Counted from the stretch's first letter, positions 1 to 6,130 are shown. The stretch is 13,835 nucleotides of DNA from CAYXXZ01 sp964469165 (GCA_964469165.1 CAYXXZ010000084.1:1-13835), one strand, 5' to 3'. The notes: generated by a model from the letters alone, not told the origin. Program-made: numbers and translations.

Positions 1-51
1 GTGCGGTGTGCCCGTGGTGGTAATACCCGTGAGAACTGTTTCAGTGGACAT
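1..51 (-). CDS. trpS: Tryptophan--tRNA ligase, N-terminal fragment (cut by window edge)
   Basis: The first 17 codons read MSTETVLTGITTTGTPH. The LTGITTTGTPH stretch is the N-terminal strand and first part of the class I signature of bacterial tryptophanyl-tRNA synthetases (family knowledge), so the identification is good despite the short length. The enzyme charges tRNA-Trp in the cytoplasm. The ATG at 51-49 is preceded by an AAGAGA-like Shine-Dalgarno about 7 nt upstream. The gene runs off the left edge, so the KMSKS loop and the rest of the catalytic domain are not visible. It is separated from apeB by 310 nt of repeat-rich DNA and is probably transcribed separately or by read-through. No clear promoter was recognised for it. 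Confidence 0.87.
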   Translation of the reverse strand, partial: MSTETVLTGITTTGTPH

Positions 52-123
52 GCGCGAATCTCTTGTCGGAAGCTTTTGAAAAGATGCGTAGTTTACTCAT
101 AAATCGGCGATAGGGGCACAGGG

Positions 124-151
124 AGCTGTAAGCCATAAGCTTTAAGCTGGA
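124..151. repeat. Heptamer array A (AGCNNNA x4)
   Basis: Four consecutive 7-bp units read agctgta, agccata, agcttta and agctgga. The AGC start and final A are constant and the middle three bases vary. Beyond 151 the periodicity decays. The period matches the other arrays in this window, but the core word differs. Confidence 0.65.
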
Positions 152-225
152 GCGCTGGGAGAACTGCGCTCTGCCAACCTCAGCCTGAAACTTAAAGGTT
201 GTTCTCGATCTTTTGCTGTCCCTGA

Positions 226-253
226 GTTTCACGTTTCAAGTTGCACGTTTCAC
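226..253 (+). repeat. Heptamer array B (GTTTCAC x4), left inverted arm
   Basis: Four 7-bp units read gtttcac, gtttcaa, gttgcac and gtttcac, followed by gta. Array C, 78 bp away, has the same consensus on the opposite strand. The segment 223-238 is a perfect 16-bp inverted match to 349-364. Confidence 0.8.
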
Positions 254-331
254 GTAGGTGCCTGTGGCGATGGCATCACACTGGCCACGCGCCGCAGTAC
301 AAAGAGGGCCAACAATTCCCGCCCCCCTTTT

Positions 332-359
332 ACGTGCAACTTGAAGCGTGAAACGTGAA
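332..359 (-). repeat. Heptamer array C (inverted copy of array B)
   Basis: On the plus strand the units are acgtgca, acttgaa, gcgtgaa and acgtgaa. Read on the minus strand they give gttcac-type units with the same gttgcac-gta tail found in array B. The array follows the apeB stop codon directly (TGA at 364-362 is the end of the 16-bp inverted arm). In apeB mRNA, arrays C and B could pair as the base of a long stem with a loop of about 110 nt, which might act as a 3'-end structure (inference). Confidence 0.8.
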
Positions 360-361
360 AC

Positions 362-1693
362 TCATAAGGGCTGTTCTGCAATCACCGGGGCGCCTGGCCT
401 GTTGAAGAAGTGGCGAAGCACCCTGTCGAGAGCCATTGCATCCGCCGAGCCCGCCAGCTCGCGGATCGAGTGCATGGCGAACGTGGGTACGCCCACGTCC
501 AGGGTGGGCACACCCACTTCCGTTGCCGTCACCGGCCCGATGGTGCTGCCGCACGGCATGTCGTTGCGCGCCACGAACGTCTGCAACTCCACACCCACTT
601 CTTCGGCCATGGCGCGAAACAGCGCCGCGGTCAGGCTGTTGGTGGCGTAGCGTTGGCGTGCATTGACCTTGACCACCGGACCGCCGTTGAGCAATGGCCC
701 ATGGTTGTCGTCGTGCTTGGCCGGATAATTGGGGTGAATGCCGTGCGCGTTGTCGGTGGATACCAACAGCGAACGGCTGATCACCTGAAAGCGCTCCTGT
801 GCCTCCGGCACCAGACGTTCCAGCAGGGATGCCAGCATCGGGCCCTGCGCACCGCAGGCGGAGGCGCTGCCCACCTCTTCATGGTCGGAGCACACCAGCA
901 ATGCAGTTTGCGAGCCATCCGCCGCGAGCATTGCCTGCAGGCCCGCGAAACAACTGAGCAGGTTGTCGAGGCGCGCAGAGGCGATGAAGTCGCCATGCAG
1001 CCCTACCACCGCCGGCGCCTGGGTATCGTAAAAATAGAGCTCGTAGTCCAGCACGTCCGCCTCATCAGCGGAGAGAAAACGCTCGCCAAGCAATGTCCGG
1101 AAATTCTTGTTGCGATTCTCGTCATCGAGAAACAGCAGCGGCGTGATATCGGTCTGAGGGTTGACCGAACGCCCGTCGTTGGCCTGGCGATCCAGATGAA
1201 TGGCGAGACTGGGGATGACCGCCACCGGCTCACCAAAATCCACGAGCTTCTGAGCAAGGCCGCCGTCCCGCTTTTTGTAGACGATACGCCCGGCGATGGA
1301 CAGATCGCGATCGAACCAGGGATTGAGCAGTGCGCCACCGTAGACTTCCACACCGACACGAAAATATCCCTTGCCCGCCAGCTCCGGCCTGGGCTTTACC
1401 ATCAGGCAGGGGCTGTCGGTATGCGCGCCCACGAGCCGCATACCGTTGTCCAGCACGGATTCGCGCCCGTGAACAAAGGCAATGATGGAACTGCCGTTGC
1501 GGGTCACGTAATAACGGCCACCGGGCTGCAATTGCCACGCATCGCTTTCCTCGAGGCGAGTGAACGCGTTTTCCTCAAGAATTTTCGCCATGCTCGCAAC
1601 GGCGTGGAATGGCGTGGGCGACGCCTTCAAAAAGTGGAGCAACTGTTGATTGAAAGGGGTTTGCGCGCTGGTATCGATCATTGAACTCATCAT
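362..1693 (-). CDS. apeB: M18 family aspartyl aminopeptidase
   Basis: Predicted cytosolic metallo-aminopeptidase that removes N-terminal, preferentially acidic, residues from peptides. At 443 aa it is close to the usual family length of about 430. Motifs seen are AHTDSP (H91, D93), RLDNL (D243), the SDHEEVGS box (E272/E273), STDNAH (D314) with HPNYPAKH, and a C-terminal PTFAMHS (H408). These are the expected co-catalytic zinc ligands and catalytic Glu of family M18. The start is ambiguous. ATG at 1693 overlaps the upstream stop as ATGA, but the AGG Shine-Dalgarno is only 4 nt away, while the next ATG at 1690 has a better 7-nt spacing. It is the last gene of the uppP-dehydrogenase-apeB cluster, and its stop codon is embedded in an inverted heptamer repeat. 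The symbol follows the Pseudomonas convention. Confidence 0.93.
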   Translation of the reverse strand: MMSSMIDTSAQTPFNQQLLHFLKASPTPFHAVASMAKILEENAFTRLEESDAWQLQPGGRYYVTRNGSSIIAFVHGRESVLDNGMRLVGAHTDSPCLMVKPRPELAGKGYFRVGVEVYGGALLNPWFDRDLSIAGRIVYKKRDGGLAQKLVDFGEPVAVIPSLAIHLDRQANDGRSVNPQTDITPLLFLDDENRNKNFRTLLGERFLSADEADVLDYELYFYDTQAPAVVGLHGDFIASARLDNLLSCFAGLQAMLAADGSQTALLVCSDHEEVGSASACGAQGPMLASLLERLVPEAQERFQVISRSLLVSTDNAHGIHPNYPAKHDDNHGPLLNGGPVVKVNARQRYATNSLTAALFRAMAEEVGVELQTFVARNDMPCGSTIGPVTATEVGVPTLDVGVPTFAMHSIRELAGSADAMALDRVLRHFFNRPGAPVIAEQPL

Positions 1694-2577
1694 TTCGCCT
1701 GTTTTTTCATGTGCTGCAGCCGCGCATAGAGGCTGGAGGTGTCCCAGCGGCCGCCGCCGAGATTCTGGACATCGGCGTAGAACTGGTCAACCAGGGCAGT
1801 CACCGGCAGCGCCACACCCGACCGGCGCGCCTCATCGAGCACGATGCCCAGATCCTTGCGCATCCAGTCGACCGCGAAGCCATGGTCGTATTGTCCGGCA
1901 ATCATCGTGTCGTGGCGGTTCTCCATTTGCCATGATTGCGCCGCCCCCTTGGCGATGACATCGATGACCTGCTTTCTGTCGAGCCCCGCGGTTTCTGCGA
2001 ACGAAAGTCCTTCGGCCAGTCCCTGAACCAATCCGGCGATGCAAATCTGATTCACCATCTTGCACAGCTGACCACTTCCCGCGGGACCCAGATATTTTAT
2101 CGAGTGGGCATAGCATGTCATCACCGGCTCCACCCTCGCGAATGCGTCGTCATCGCCACCACACATCACGGTGAGGCGGCCGCTTTCCGCACCCTGCTGA
2201 CCGCCGGATACCGGCGCATCGATGAAGCTCAGGTTGCGCTCCGCACAGCGCTGCGCCATTTCTCGCGCCAACTGTGCAGACGTGGTGGAATGATCGATCA
2301 CACAGCTTCCTTCGGAAAGCGCGGCCAGGATACCATCGGCGCCATCCATCACTGCCCGCACGTCGTCATCGCGCCCTACACAGATGAACACCATGTCGGC
2401 ATCGCGGGCTGCTGCGCCGGGAGAATCATGGACATCGCCCTGATAATGCTCGCACCACTGCAGGGCTTTGCTGTGTGTGCGGTTATAAACGCTCACCTGG
2501 TGCCCCGCACGACTGAGATGGCCCGCCATGGGGTAACCCATCACGCCCAATCCGATGAATGCAACTTTCTTTTTCAT
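1690..2577 (-). CDS. NAD(P)-dependent beta-hydroxyacid dehydrogenase (3-hydroxyisobutyrate dehydrogenase family)
   Basis: A 295-aa oxidoreductase of the 3-hydroxyisobutyrate / tartronate semialdehyde / glyoxylate reductase family. The Rossmann nucleotide-binding loop GLGVMG is at residues 9-14. NRT at 32-34, after the second strand, suggests NADP(H) rather than NAD (inference from family rules). The substrate motif DAPVSGGQQGAESG spans 120-133. The catalytic lysine K173 lies in GPAGSGQLCKMVNQ (164-177), and KDLG is at 241-244. The ATG at 2577 is chosen because it overlaps the uppP stop as ATGA and begins directly at the conserved MKKKVAFIGLG. A GTG at 2592 would add five residues with no homology value. 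The gene ends in an ATGA overlap with apeB. The exact substrate cannot be told from sequence, and no valine-degradation or glycerate genes are nearby. Confidence 0.9.
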   Translation of the reverse strand: MKKKVAFIGLGVMGYPMAGHLSRAGHQVSVYNRTHSKALQWCEHYQGDVHDSPGAAARDADMVFICVGRDDDVRAVMDGADGILAALSEGSCVIDHSTTSAQLAREMAQRCAERNLSFIDAPVSGGQQGAESGRLTVMCGGDDDAFARVEPVMTCYAHSIKYLGPAGSGQLCKMVNQICIAGLVQGLAEGLSFAETAGLDRKQVIDVIAKGAAQSWQMENRHDTMIAGQYDHGFAVDWMRKDLGIVLDEARRSGVALPVTALVDQFYADVQNLGGGRWDTSSLYARLQHMKKQAK

Positions 2578-3380
2578 GCCATACCCATCCACGCAAAACC
2601 GATCAGAAACAACCCGAGCAGCAATCTATACCACACGAAAGGCATCATGCCGATACGATTGATCCAGGCCAGAAACGCGTGAATGCAGATATACGCGGTA
2701 ATGCCCGCAATGATCGCCGCCAGCATGATATCGCCCCAGGGAACGCTGTTGAGCTGCAACAGTTCGACAGCCTTGTAAGCACCACTCAAGACAATGATGG
2801 GTATGGACAGCAGAAAGGAAAAGCGCGCGGCGGAGACACGTTCGTAACCCAGCGCCAGCGCCATGGTCAAGGTAATACCTGAGCGCGAGGTACCGGGAAT
2901 CAACGCGATCGCCTGAGCGATGCCGATCAGCAGCGCGTGCCGCCAGTTCAGCTTCTCCATCCTGAGGTTTCTGGCCGAGAACTTGTCCGCCGCACCCAGC
3001 AGCAGACCGAAAACGATGGTGGTCATGGCGATGACCAGCAGCGAGCGTAAATGTTCTTCGACGAAATCATTGAACAGCAAGCCGGCGATTCCGGTGGGGA
3101 TGGTGGCGAGCACGATCAGCCAGGCGATGCGGGAATCATCGGAATGTTGCTTCGCAAAGGTCGACTTGCACCAGGCGACCACAAGATTGCGCACATCATT
3201 GCGAAAATAGATGAGCACCGCGCCGAGGGTTCCAACGTGCACCGCCACATCGAACGCCAATCCCTGATCGGGCCAACCCAACAGGGCCGAAGGCAAAATC
3301 AGGTGAGCGGAGCTGGAGATGGGCAGGAACTCGGTAATTCCCTGTATCAAGGCCAGAACAATTATTTGCAACAGCGACAC
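2574..3380 (-). CDS. uppP: Undecaprenyl-diphosphatase
   Basis: Integral membrane enzyme (BacA/UppP family) that dephosphorylates undecaprenyl pyrophosphate to regenerate the lipid carrier for peptidoglycan and O-antigen synthesis; extra copies give bacitracin resistance. It has 268 aa and about eight hydrophobic segments. Both signature regions are present: the (E/Q)xxxE motif in QGITEFLPISSSAHL (13-27; E17, H26) and IPGTSRSG (161-168; R166). The start is GTG at 3380, supported by a perfect AGGAGG Shine-Dalgarno at 3385-3390 with a 4-nt spacer. The gene overlaps the downstream dehydrogenase by ATGA, implying translational coupling. It lies 317 nt after tsaB, so it may have its own promoter, though I could not assign one confidently. 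Confidence 0.95.
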   Translation of the reverse strand: MSLLQIIVLALIQGITEFLPISSSAHLILPSALLGWPDQGLAFDVAVHVGTLGAVLIYFRNDVRNLVVAWCKSTFAKQHSDDSRIAWLIVLATIPTGIAGLLFNDFVEEHLRSLLVIAMTTIVFGLLLGAADKFSARNLRMEKLNWRHALLIGIAQAIALIPGTSRSGITLTMALALGYERVSAARFSFLLSIPIIVLSGAYKAVELLQLNSVPWGDIMLAAIIAGITAYICIHAFLAWINRIGMMPFVWYRLLLGLFLIGFAWMGMA

Positions 3381-3384
3381 ATCG

Positions 3385-3390
3385 CCTCCT
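3385..3390 (-). promoter_or_regulatory. Shine-Dalgarno of uppP
   Basis: AGGAGG on the minus strand, 4 nt upstream of the GTG codon at 3380. It decides the non-ATG start of uppP. Confidence 0.8.
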
Positions 3391-3697
3391 GATCGGGATC
3401 AAAACGGTAAGCCCTGGCAAGAACCCTGGTACCACGACAATCAAGCAGCCGACTGACCAGATTTGCCTGGCGGATCGAACCGGGGCCCATAAACTCGGGC
3501 TCGAAGCCAAGTCGGAATTTGGTCTGCCTGCCGTAGTCGGGCCAGAAGCGGTAAGCTCCCGTTGAACGCCGACAGGTTTCAGTTCTTACAGTACTGCCGC
3601 TCAACGCTCAAGGTTTACAGCTCCGGAGCCCGGGCTACCCGCAAAGCCTAACAGCTTGCCGGGAGGTGCTCGAGTCCATTTGCCCGCGCGTCGGAAA
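3391..3697. other. Intergenic region tsaB-uppP, no supported gene
   Basis: About 307 nt without a supported gene. A minus-strand frame (TTG at 3604 to TAA at 3362) would encode 80 aa with two AYRF-x-PD segments, but it has no Shine-Dalgarno and runs into uppP. Two diverged copies of a 20-bp word (tcggg...cggtaagc, 15/20 identical) lie at 3393-3412 and 3537-3556. Two overlapping 10-bp palindromes, GCTCCGGAGC (3620-3629) and AGCCCGGGCT (3627-3636), lie downstream of tsaB. They could form hairpins but have no T-tract. Confidence 0.55.
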
Positions 3698-4390
3698 TTA
3701 TGACCTGATCCTCTGCCGTTTCTTCCAACTCACCTCGTTGCGGATATACGCCAGTTCAACGTTCTCCACGGCGCATTGTCGCCCTTCCCTGAAAAGGCGC
3801 AGACCAAGCTCTGCGGTCGTTTGCGCGTCGGACTGCAAATCGTCGAAGCGCTGCGCAATGACGATATTCTCTGTATCGATAAGTGGCCAGCCATCGCCGA
3901 CCGCCGCCGCCAACGGCGCACCAACCTGGTGCGCAACATCATGAGGTGCAAGGGCACAATCGGCGAGCACAGATTCAAGCTTGTCGTCTCCAACCCGGTA
4001 AATGCCGACGAAAACCTCATTCATGCGCGCGTCCAATGCCGCCGCGACAAGCTCGCCCCGCGCCAGCCCATATTGGCGTACCGCTTTGGCCGCCAACACT
4101 TCGAGAGAGGAAATACCTATCACCGGCAGATTTGCACCAAATGCCAAGCCCTGAACAATGCCGAAACCGATACGCAAGCCGGTGAAAGAACCGGGCCCAC
4201 GACTGAACGCGATGGCATCGAGGTCGCGCGGCACAAGATTGTTGGAGGACAACAGCTGATCCACCATGACGAGAATCTTGTGGGCGTGCTGACGTGGCGC
4301 GAGTTCGAGGCGTTGCTGAATGGTGCCGTCGATATTCAATGCCGCGGAACAGGACGCTCCCGATGTCTCGATGGCCAGAATGCTTGTCAA
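3698..4390 (-). CDS. tsaB: tRNA threonylcarbamoyladenosine biosynthesis protein TsaB
   Basis: Cytoplasmic ASKHA-fold partner of TsaD in the TsaBDE complex. The complex transfers the threonylcarbamoyl group to A37 of ANN-decoding tRNAs. The 230-aa product has the family hallmarks: N-terminal ILAIETSGASCSAAL (4-18), GPGSFTGLRIG (65-75) and a VAALDARMNEVFVGIYR segment (about 114-130). The start is TTG at 4390, since no in-frame ATG or GTG fits the conserved N-terminus. A GGAG Shine-Dalgarno at 4399-4402 with an 8-nt spacer supports it. An intrinsic terminator for the upstream AT-hook gene ends directly against this Shine-Dalgarno, so expression probably depends on read-through or a promoter inside the upstream gene. 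In Pseudomonas tsaB lies directly after adk; here the AT-hook gene sits between them. Confidence 0.94.
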   Translation of the reverse strand: MTSILAIETSGASCSAALNIDGTIQQRLELAPRQHAHKILVMVDQLLSSNNLVPRDLDAIAFSRGPGSFTGLRIGFGIVQGLAFGANLPVIGISSLEVLAAKAVRQYGLARGELVAAALDARMNEVFVGIYRVGDDKLESVLADCALAPHDVAHQVGAPLAAAVGDGWPLIDTENIVIAQRFDDLQSDAQTTAELGLRLFREGRQCAVENVELAYIRNEVSWKKRQRIRS

Positions 4391-4398
4391 CAGTCCAT

Positions 4399-4402
4399 CT
4401 CC
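4399..4402 (-). promoter_or_regulatory. Shine-Dalgarno of tsaB
   Basis: GGAG on the minus strand, 8 nt before the TTG start codon at 4390. It lies 2 nt beyond the T-tract of the terminator at 4405-4433. Confidence 0.65.
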
Positions 4403-4404
4403 AG

Positions 4405-4433
4405 AAAAAAATCCCCCGAAAACGGGGGATTTT
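4405..4433 (-). terminator. Rho-independent terminator of the AT-hook gene
   Basis: On the minus strand the AAAATCCCCCG arm and its complement (4423-4433 and 4408-4418) form a perfect 11-bp stem with eight core base pairs and a TTTT loop. The stem runs into seven consecutive T (4411-4405). It begins 20 nt after the AT-hook stop codon. On the plus strand the stem is followed by only four T, so it is mainly a minus-strand terminator. Confidence 0.93.
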
Positions 4434-4453
4434 GAAAGGAATCTATAAATCGA

Positions 4454-5233
4454 TCATTCCGCAGCTTTCTTCGGCGGACGACCGCGACGCTTGGGTGCGG
4501 CTACTGGCGCGGCAACCGGAGCTGCGGCTTGCGCAGACTTCGGCGGACGGCCACGACGCTTGGGCGCGGCTACCGGTGTGGCCTGGGCGCTGGCGGCAGC
4601 TGCAACGGTGGCAGCCTTGGGCGGACGACCAGGACCTCTGCCCGTGCCGGTTTTCTTGGTTGCAGAGACGGCGCTGACCTTCTGCTTGATGGCCTTGCGC
4701 TTGTTGGCCAGCTCTTCCTTGGCCTTGCCCTCAACATTTTTCACTTTCTGCTTGTCGACAGCAGCGCGAGCTTTCAGCCATTTCTTCTCGAATGCAGCTT
4801 TTGCCTTGGCCAGATCTGCCTGGGCTTTTTTCTCCAGCCTTTCTTCGACACGGCGCACCTTGGCAGCCGCAGTCTCTTCCGCTGCCTTGAGGCGCGCCAA
4901 TGCGCTTTCCACACGCTGCTGCACTTTGGCTTTGGCCAGATCCGCGCGGGCGGCTCTGAGCTGCGCAGAAAGTTCACTGGAAGCTGTCCTGGCCTTGGCA
5001 TAAGCCTGTTTGGCCGCCGCCGTGGGTTTGTTGTCAACCCTGGCCTTCAACTGCTCGACACGCTGTTTCGCAGTATCGGCTTTCTTTCTGAGAGCTGCGA
5101 TATTCTTGGTGATGGCGGCGACCGTCTTTTGTGCTTCTCCCGCAGAGGCGGCAGCAGCAGACCTTGTGCCACGCGCGCGGGACGGCGTGCTGCCCGGTTT
5201 GCTTGCTGAAACTTTCCTAGGCGCTCTTGCCAT
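4454..5233 (-). CDS. AT-hook, Lys/Ala-rich coiled-coil DNA-binding protein (histone H1-like)
   Basis: A 259-aa, strongly basic, Ala/Lys-rich protein. Residues 1-32 are a basic, presumably disordered tail. Residues 34-190 are a long charged helical region with heptad-like spacing (QRVEQLKARV, ARLKAAEETAAAKVRRVEERLEKK in part), probably coiled coil. Residues 198-206, 225-232 and 248-255 are three AT-hook motifs, GRGPGRPPK, KRRGRPPK and KRRGRPPK, which bind the minor groove of AT-rich DNA. The last two lie in a 23-residue duplication. It has no signal peptide or membrane segment. It resembles AlgP/histone-H1-like bacterial proteins in composition, but its AT-hooks differ from AlgP's KPAA repeats, so I give no symbol. 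A nucleoid-associated or transcription-modulating role is inferred. It has its own promoter, a good Shine-Dalgarno (GGGAGA at 5241-5246, 7-nt spacer) and a strong terminator, so it looks monocistronic. Confidence 0.85.
   Translation of the reverse strand: MARAPRKVSASKPGSTPSRARGTRSAAAASAGEAQKTVAAITKNIAALRKKADTAKQRVEQLKARVDNKPTAAAKQAYAKARTASSELSAQLRAARADLAKAKVQQRVESALARLKAAEETAAAKVRRVEERLEKKAQADLAKAKAAFEKKWLKARAAVDKQKVKNVEGKAKEELANKRKAIKQKVSAVSATKKTGTGRGPGRPPKAATVAAAASAQATPVAAPKRRGRPPKSAQAAAPVAAPVAAPKRRGRPPKKAAE
4469..4576 (-). repeat. Internal direct repeat encoding duplicated AT-hooks
   Basis: Two 39-bp copies (4469-4507 and 4538-4576) match at 35 of 39 positions, with a 69-bp (23-codon) offset. 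All four differences are synonymous third-base changes, so the VAAPKRRGRPPK unit is preserved at protein level after an in-frame duplication. Confidence 0.85.
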
Positions 5234-5288
5234 TATTTTTTCTCCCGATAGTTGAGATGAAAATCAGTACGAAGTTAAAACTGTGTGA

Positions 5289-5317
5289 ATTTTAGACAAT
5301 ACGCCACGAAAATTCAA
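5289..5317 (-). promoter_or_regulatory. Predicted sigma70-type promoter of the AT-hook gene
   Basis: On the minus strand, a -35 TTGAAT (5312-5317), a 17-nt spacer and a -10 TAAAAT (5289-5294; 5/6 consensus) predict a start near 5282 and a leader of about 48 nt. The surrounding DNA is AT-rich compared with the window, which fits a promoter region and could also be bound by an AT-hook protein itself (inference). Confidence 0.6.
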
Positions 5318-5389
5318 AGCATCGTTGAAAAAACTTTTGATTGTTCGCGCTTTTTGTCCGAAGTGAGAAAAAAATAAACAATGATGGCT

Positions 5390-5422
5390 TGTCACCGGCA
5401 AGAATTGCTTTCGCCGGTGACA
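5390..5422 (-). terminator. Hairpin after adk, possible terminator
   Basis: A perfect 10-bp inverted repeat, TGTCACCGGC at 5390-5399 and GCCGGTGACA at 5413-5422, with a 13-nt loop. It begins 10 nt after the adk stop. In the minus-strand transcript the T-rich run lies about 11-20 nt beyond the stem (5379-5367 region) rather than directly after it. It may therefore be an imperfect intrinsic terminator or an RNA-stabilising 3' structure. Confidence 0.6.
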
Positions 5423-5432
5423 CAAAATGAGG

Positions 5433-6086
5433 TCAATCGAGTACGTCGATAAGGCGCTGTTGCACTTCGGCAAGACTGCCAACGCCGGAGATACTGGCAT
5501 AGGTCGGCGCAGTCCGTGGGGAGTCCTTGGCGTACGACTGATAAAAGGCGACAAGGGGTTCAGTCTGGTTGTGGTAGACGTCAAGGCGATTTCTTATCGT
5601 CTCCTCGCGATCATCTTCACGCTGAATCAGTGGCTCTCCGCTGATATCGTCCACGCCGTCCTGCTTGGGGGGATTGTGTTCGACGTGATAAATGCGACCG
5701 GACGCCTCGTGAACACGCCGACCACTGAGCCTTGCAACAATTTCTTCATCTGCGACGGCGATTTCTATGACCTTGTCGATATTCACGCCCTCGTCGATCA
5801 GTGCCTGCGCCTGGGGAATAGTGCGCGGGAAACCGTCGAACAGGAAACCGTTCGCGCAGTCAGGTTCCTGAATTCTTTCCTTGACCAGACCGACGATGAT
5901 GTCGTCCGACACCAGACCGCCGGAAGCCATGATGCTTTGTGCTTTCTTGCCGAGCTCGGTGCCTGCCTTCACTGCCGCGCGCAGCATGTCGCCCGTGGAA
6001 ATCTGGGGAATATCAAAGCGCTCACAGATAAATTGGGCCTGGGTACCTTTGCCGGCACCAGGCGGGCCGAGAAGAATAATATTCAT
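5433..6086 (-). CDS. adk: Adenylate kinase
   Basis: Catalyses ATP + AMP = 2 ADP in the cytoplasm and sets the adenylate energy charge. The 217-aa product is the usual long form. The P-loop GPPGAGKG is at 7-14, the AMP-site STGDMLR at 30-36 and DGFPRT at 84-89 (R88). The LID domain spans about 122-159 (GRRVHEASGRIYH, DDISGEPLIQREDD). The LID has no four-cysteine zinc site, as is typical of gammaproteobacteria. The open frame continues upstream to 6236, but the conserved MNIILLGPPGAGKGTQ start at 6086 has AAGGA at 6094-6098 with a 7-nt spacer and a promoter just before it, so the longer form is rejected. Confidence 0.97.
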   Translation of the reverse strand: MNIILLGPPGAGKGTQAQFICERFDIPQISTGDMLRAAVKAGTELGKKAQSIMASGGLVSDDIIVGLVKERIQEPDCANGFLFDGFPRTIPQAQALIDEGVNIDKVIEIAVADEEIVARLSGRRVHEASGRIYHVEHNPPKQDGVDDISGEPLIQREDDREETIRNRLDVYHNQTEPLVAFYQSYAKDSPRTAPTYASISGVGSLAEVQQRLIDVLD

Positions 6087-6093
6087 CAGCATT

Positions 6094-6098
6094 TCCTT
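6094..6098 (-). promoter_or_regulatory. Shine-Dalgarno of adk
   Basis: AAGGA on the minus strand, 7 nt upstream of the ATG at 6086. It decides between this start and the longer open frame. Confidence 0.75.
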
Positions 6099-6130
6099 TT
6101 CAAAGACAATACAAACAGGGAAGGCGACGC

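Larger units (their letters stand above)
52..361. other. Intergenic region apeB-trpS, repeat-rich, no gene
   Basis: This 310-nt stretch holds no convincing gene; the 63-codon minus-strand frame at 41-232 is low-complexity and overlaps trpS. It contains three short arrays with a 7-bp period (124-151, 226-253, 332-359). A further small inverted repeat, CAACCT/AGGTTG, lies at 175-180 and 196-201. No convincing sigma70 promoter for trpS was found. Confidence 0.7.

Noticed and set aside
41..232. Minus-strand 63-codon frame in the trpS leader
   Set aside because: It overlaps the trpS start in another frame, reads through heptamer array A, and its translation resembles no protein known to me.
410..1684. 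Long plus-strand open frame of 424 codons opposite apeB
   Set aside because: It is the antisense shadow of apeB, whose minus-strand product has all M18 catalytic motifs; the plus-strand translation shows no recognisable domain.
3470..3490. tRNA T-loop-like word GGTTCGATCC on the minus strand
   Set aside because: The flanking bases do not pair as a T stem and no acceptor, D or anticodon stem could be built.
3362..3604. Minus-strand 80-codon frame upstream of uppP
   Set aside because: TTG start without Shine-Dalgarno, overlap with the uppP start and its strong AGGAGG, and no recognised family. Kept only as part of the unexplained spacer.
3561..3653. Integron attC-like site (GTTGAAC and GCCTAAC words)
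   Set aside because: The GTTRRRY and RYYYAAC words are in the wrong order on both strands and there is no integrase or cassette structure.
4491..5209. Plus-strand open frames opposite the AT-hook gene
   Set aside because: They result from the Ala/Lys-rich, GC-rich codon pattern of the minus-strand gene; the promoter, Shine-Dalgarno and terminator all point to the minus strand.
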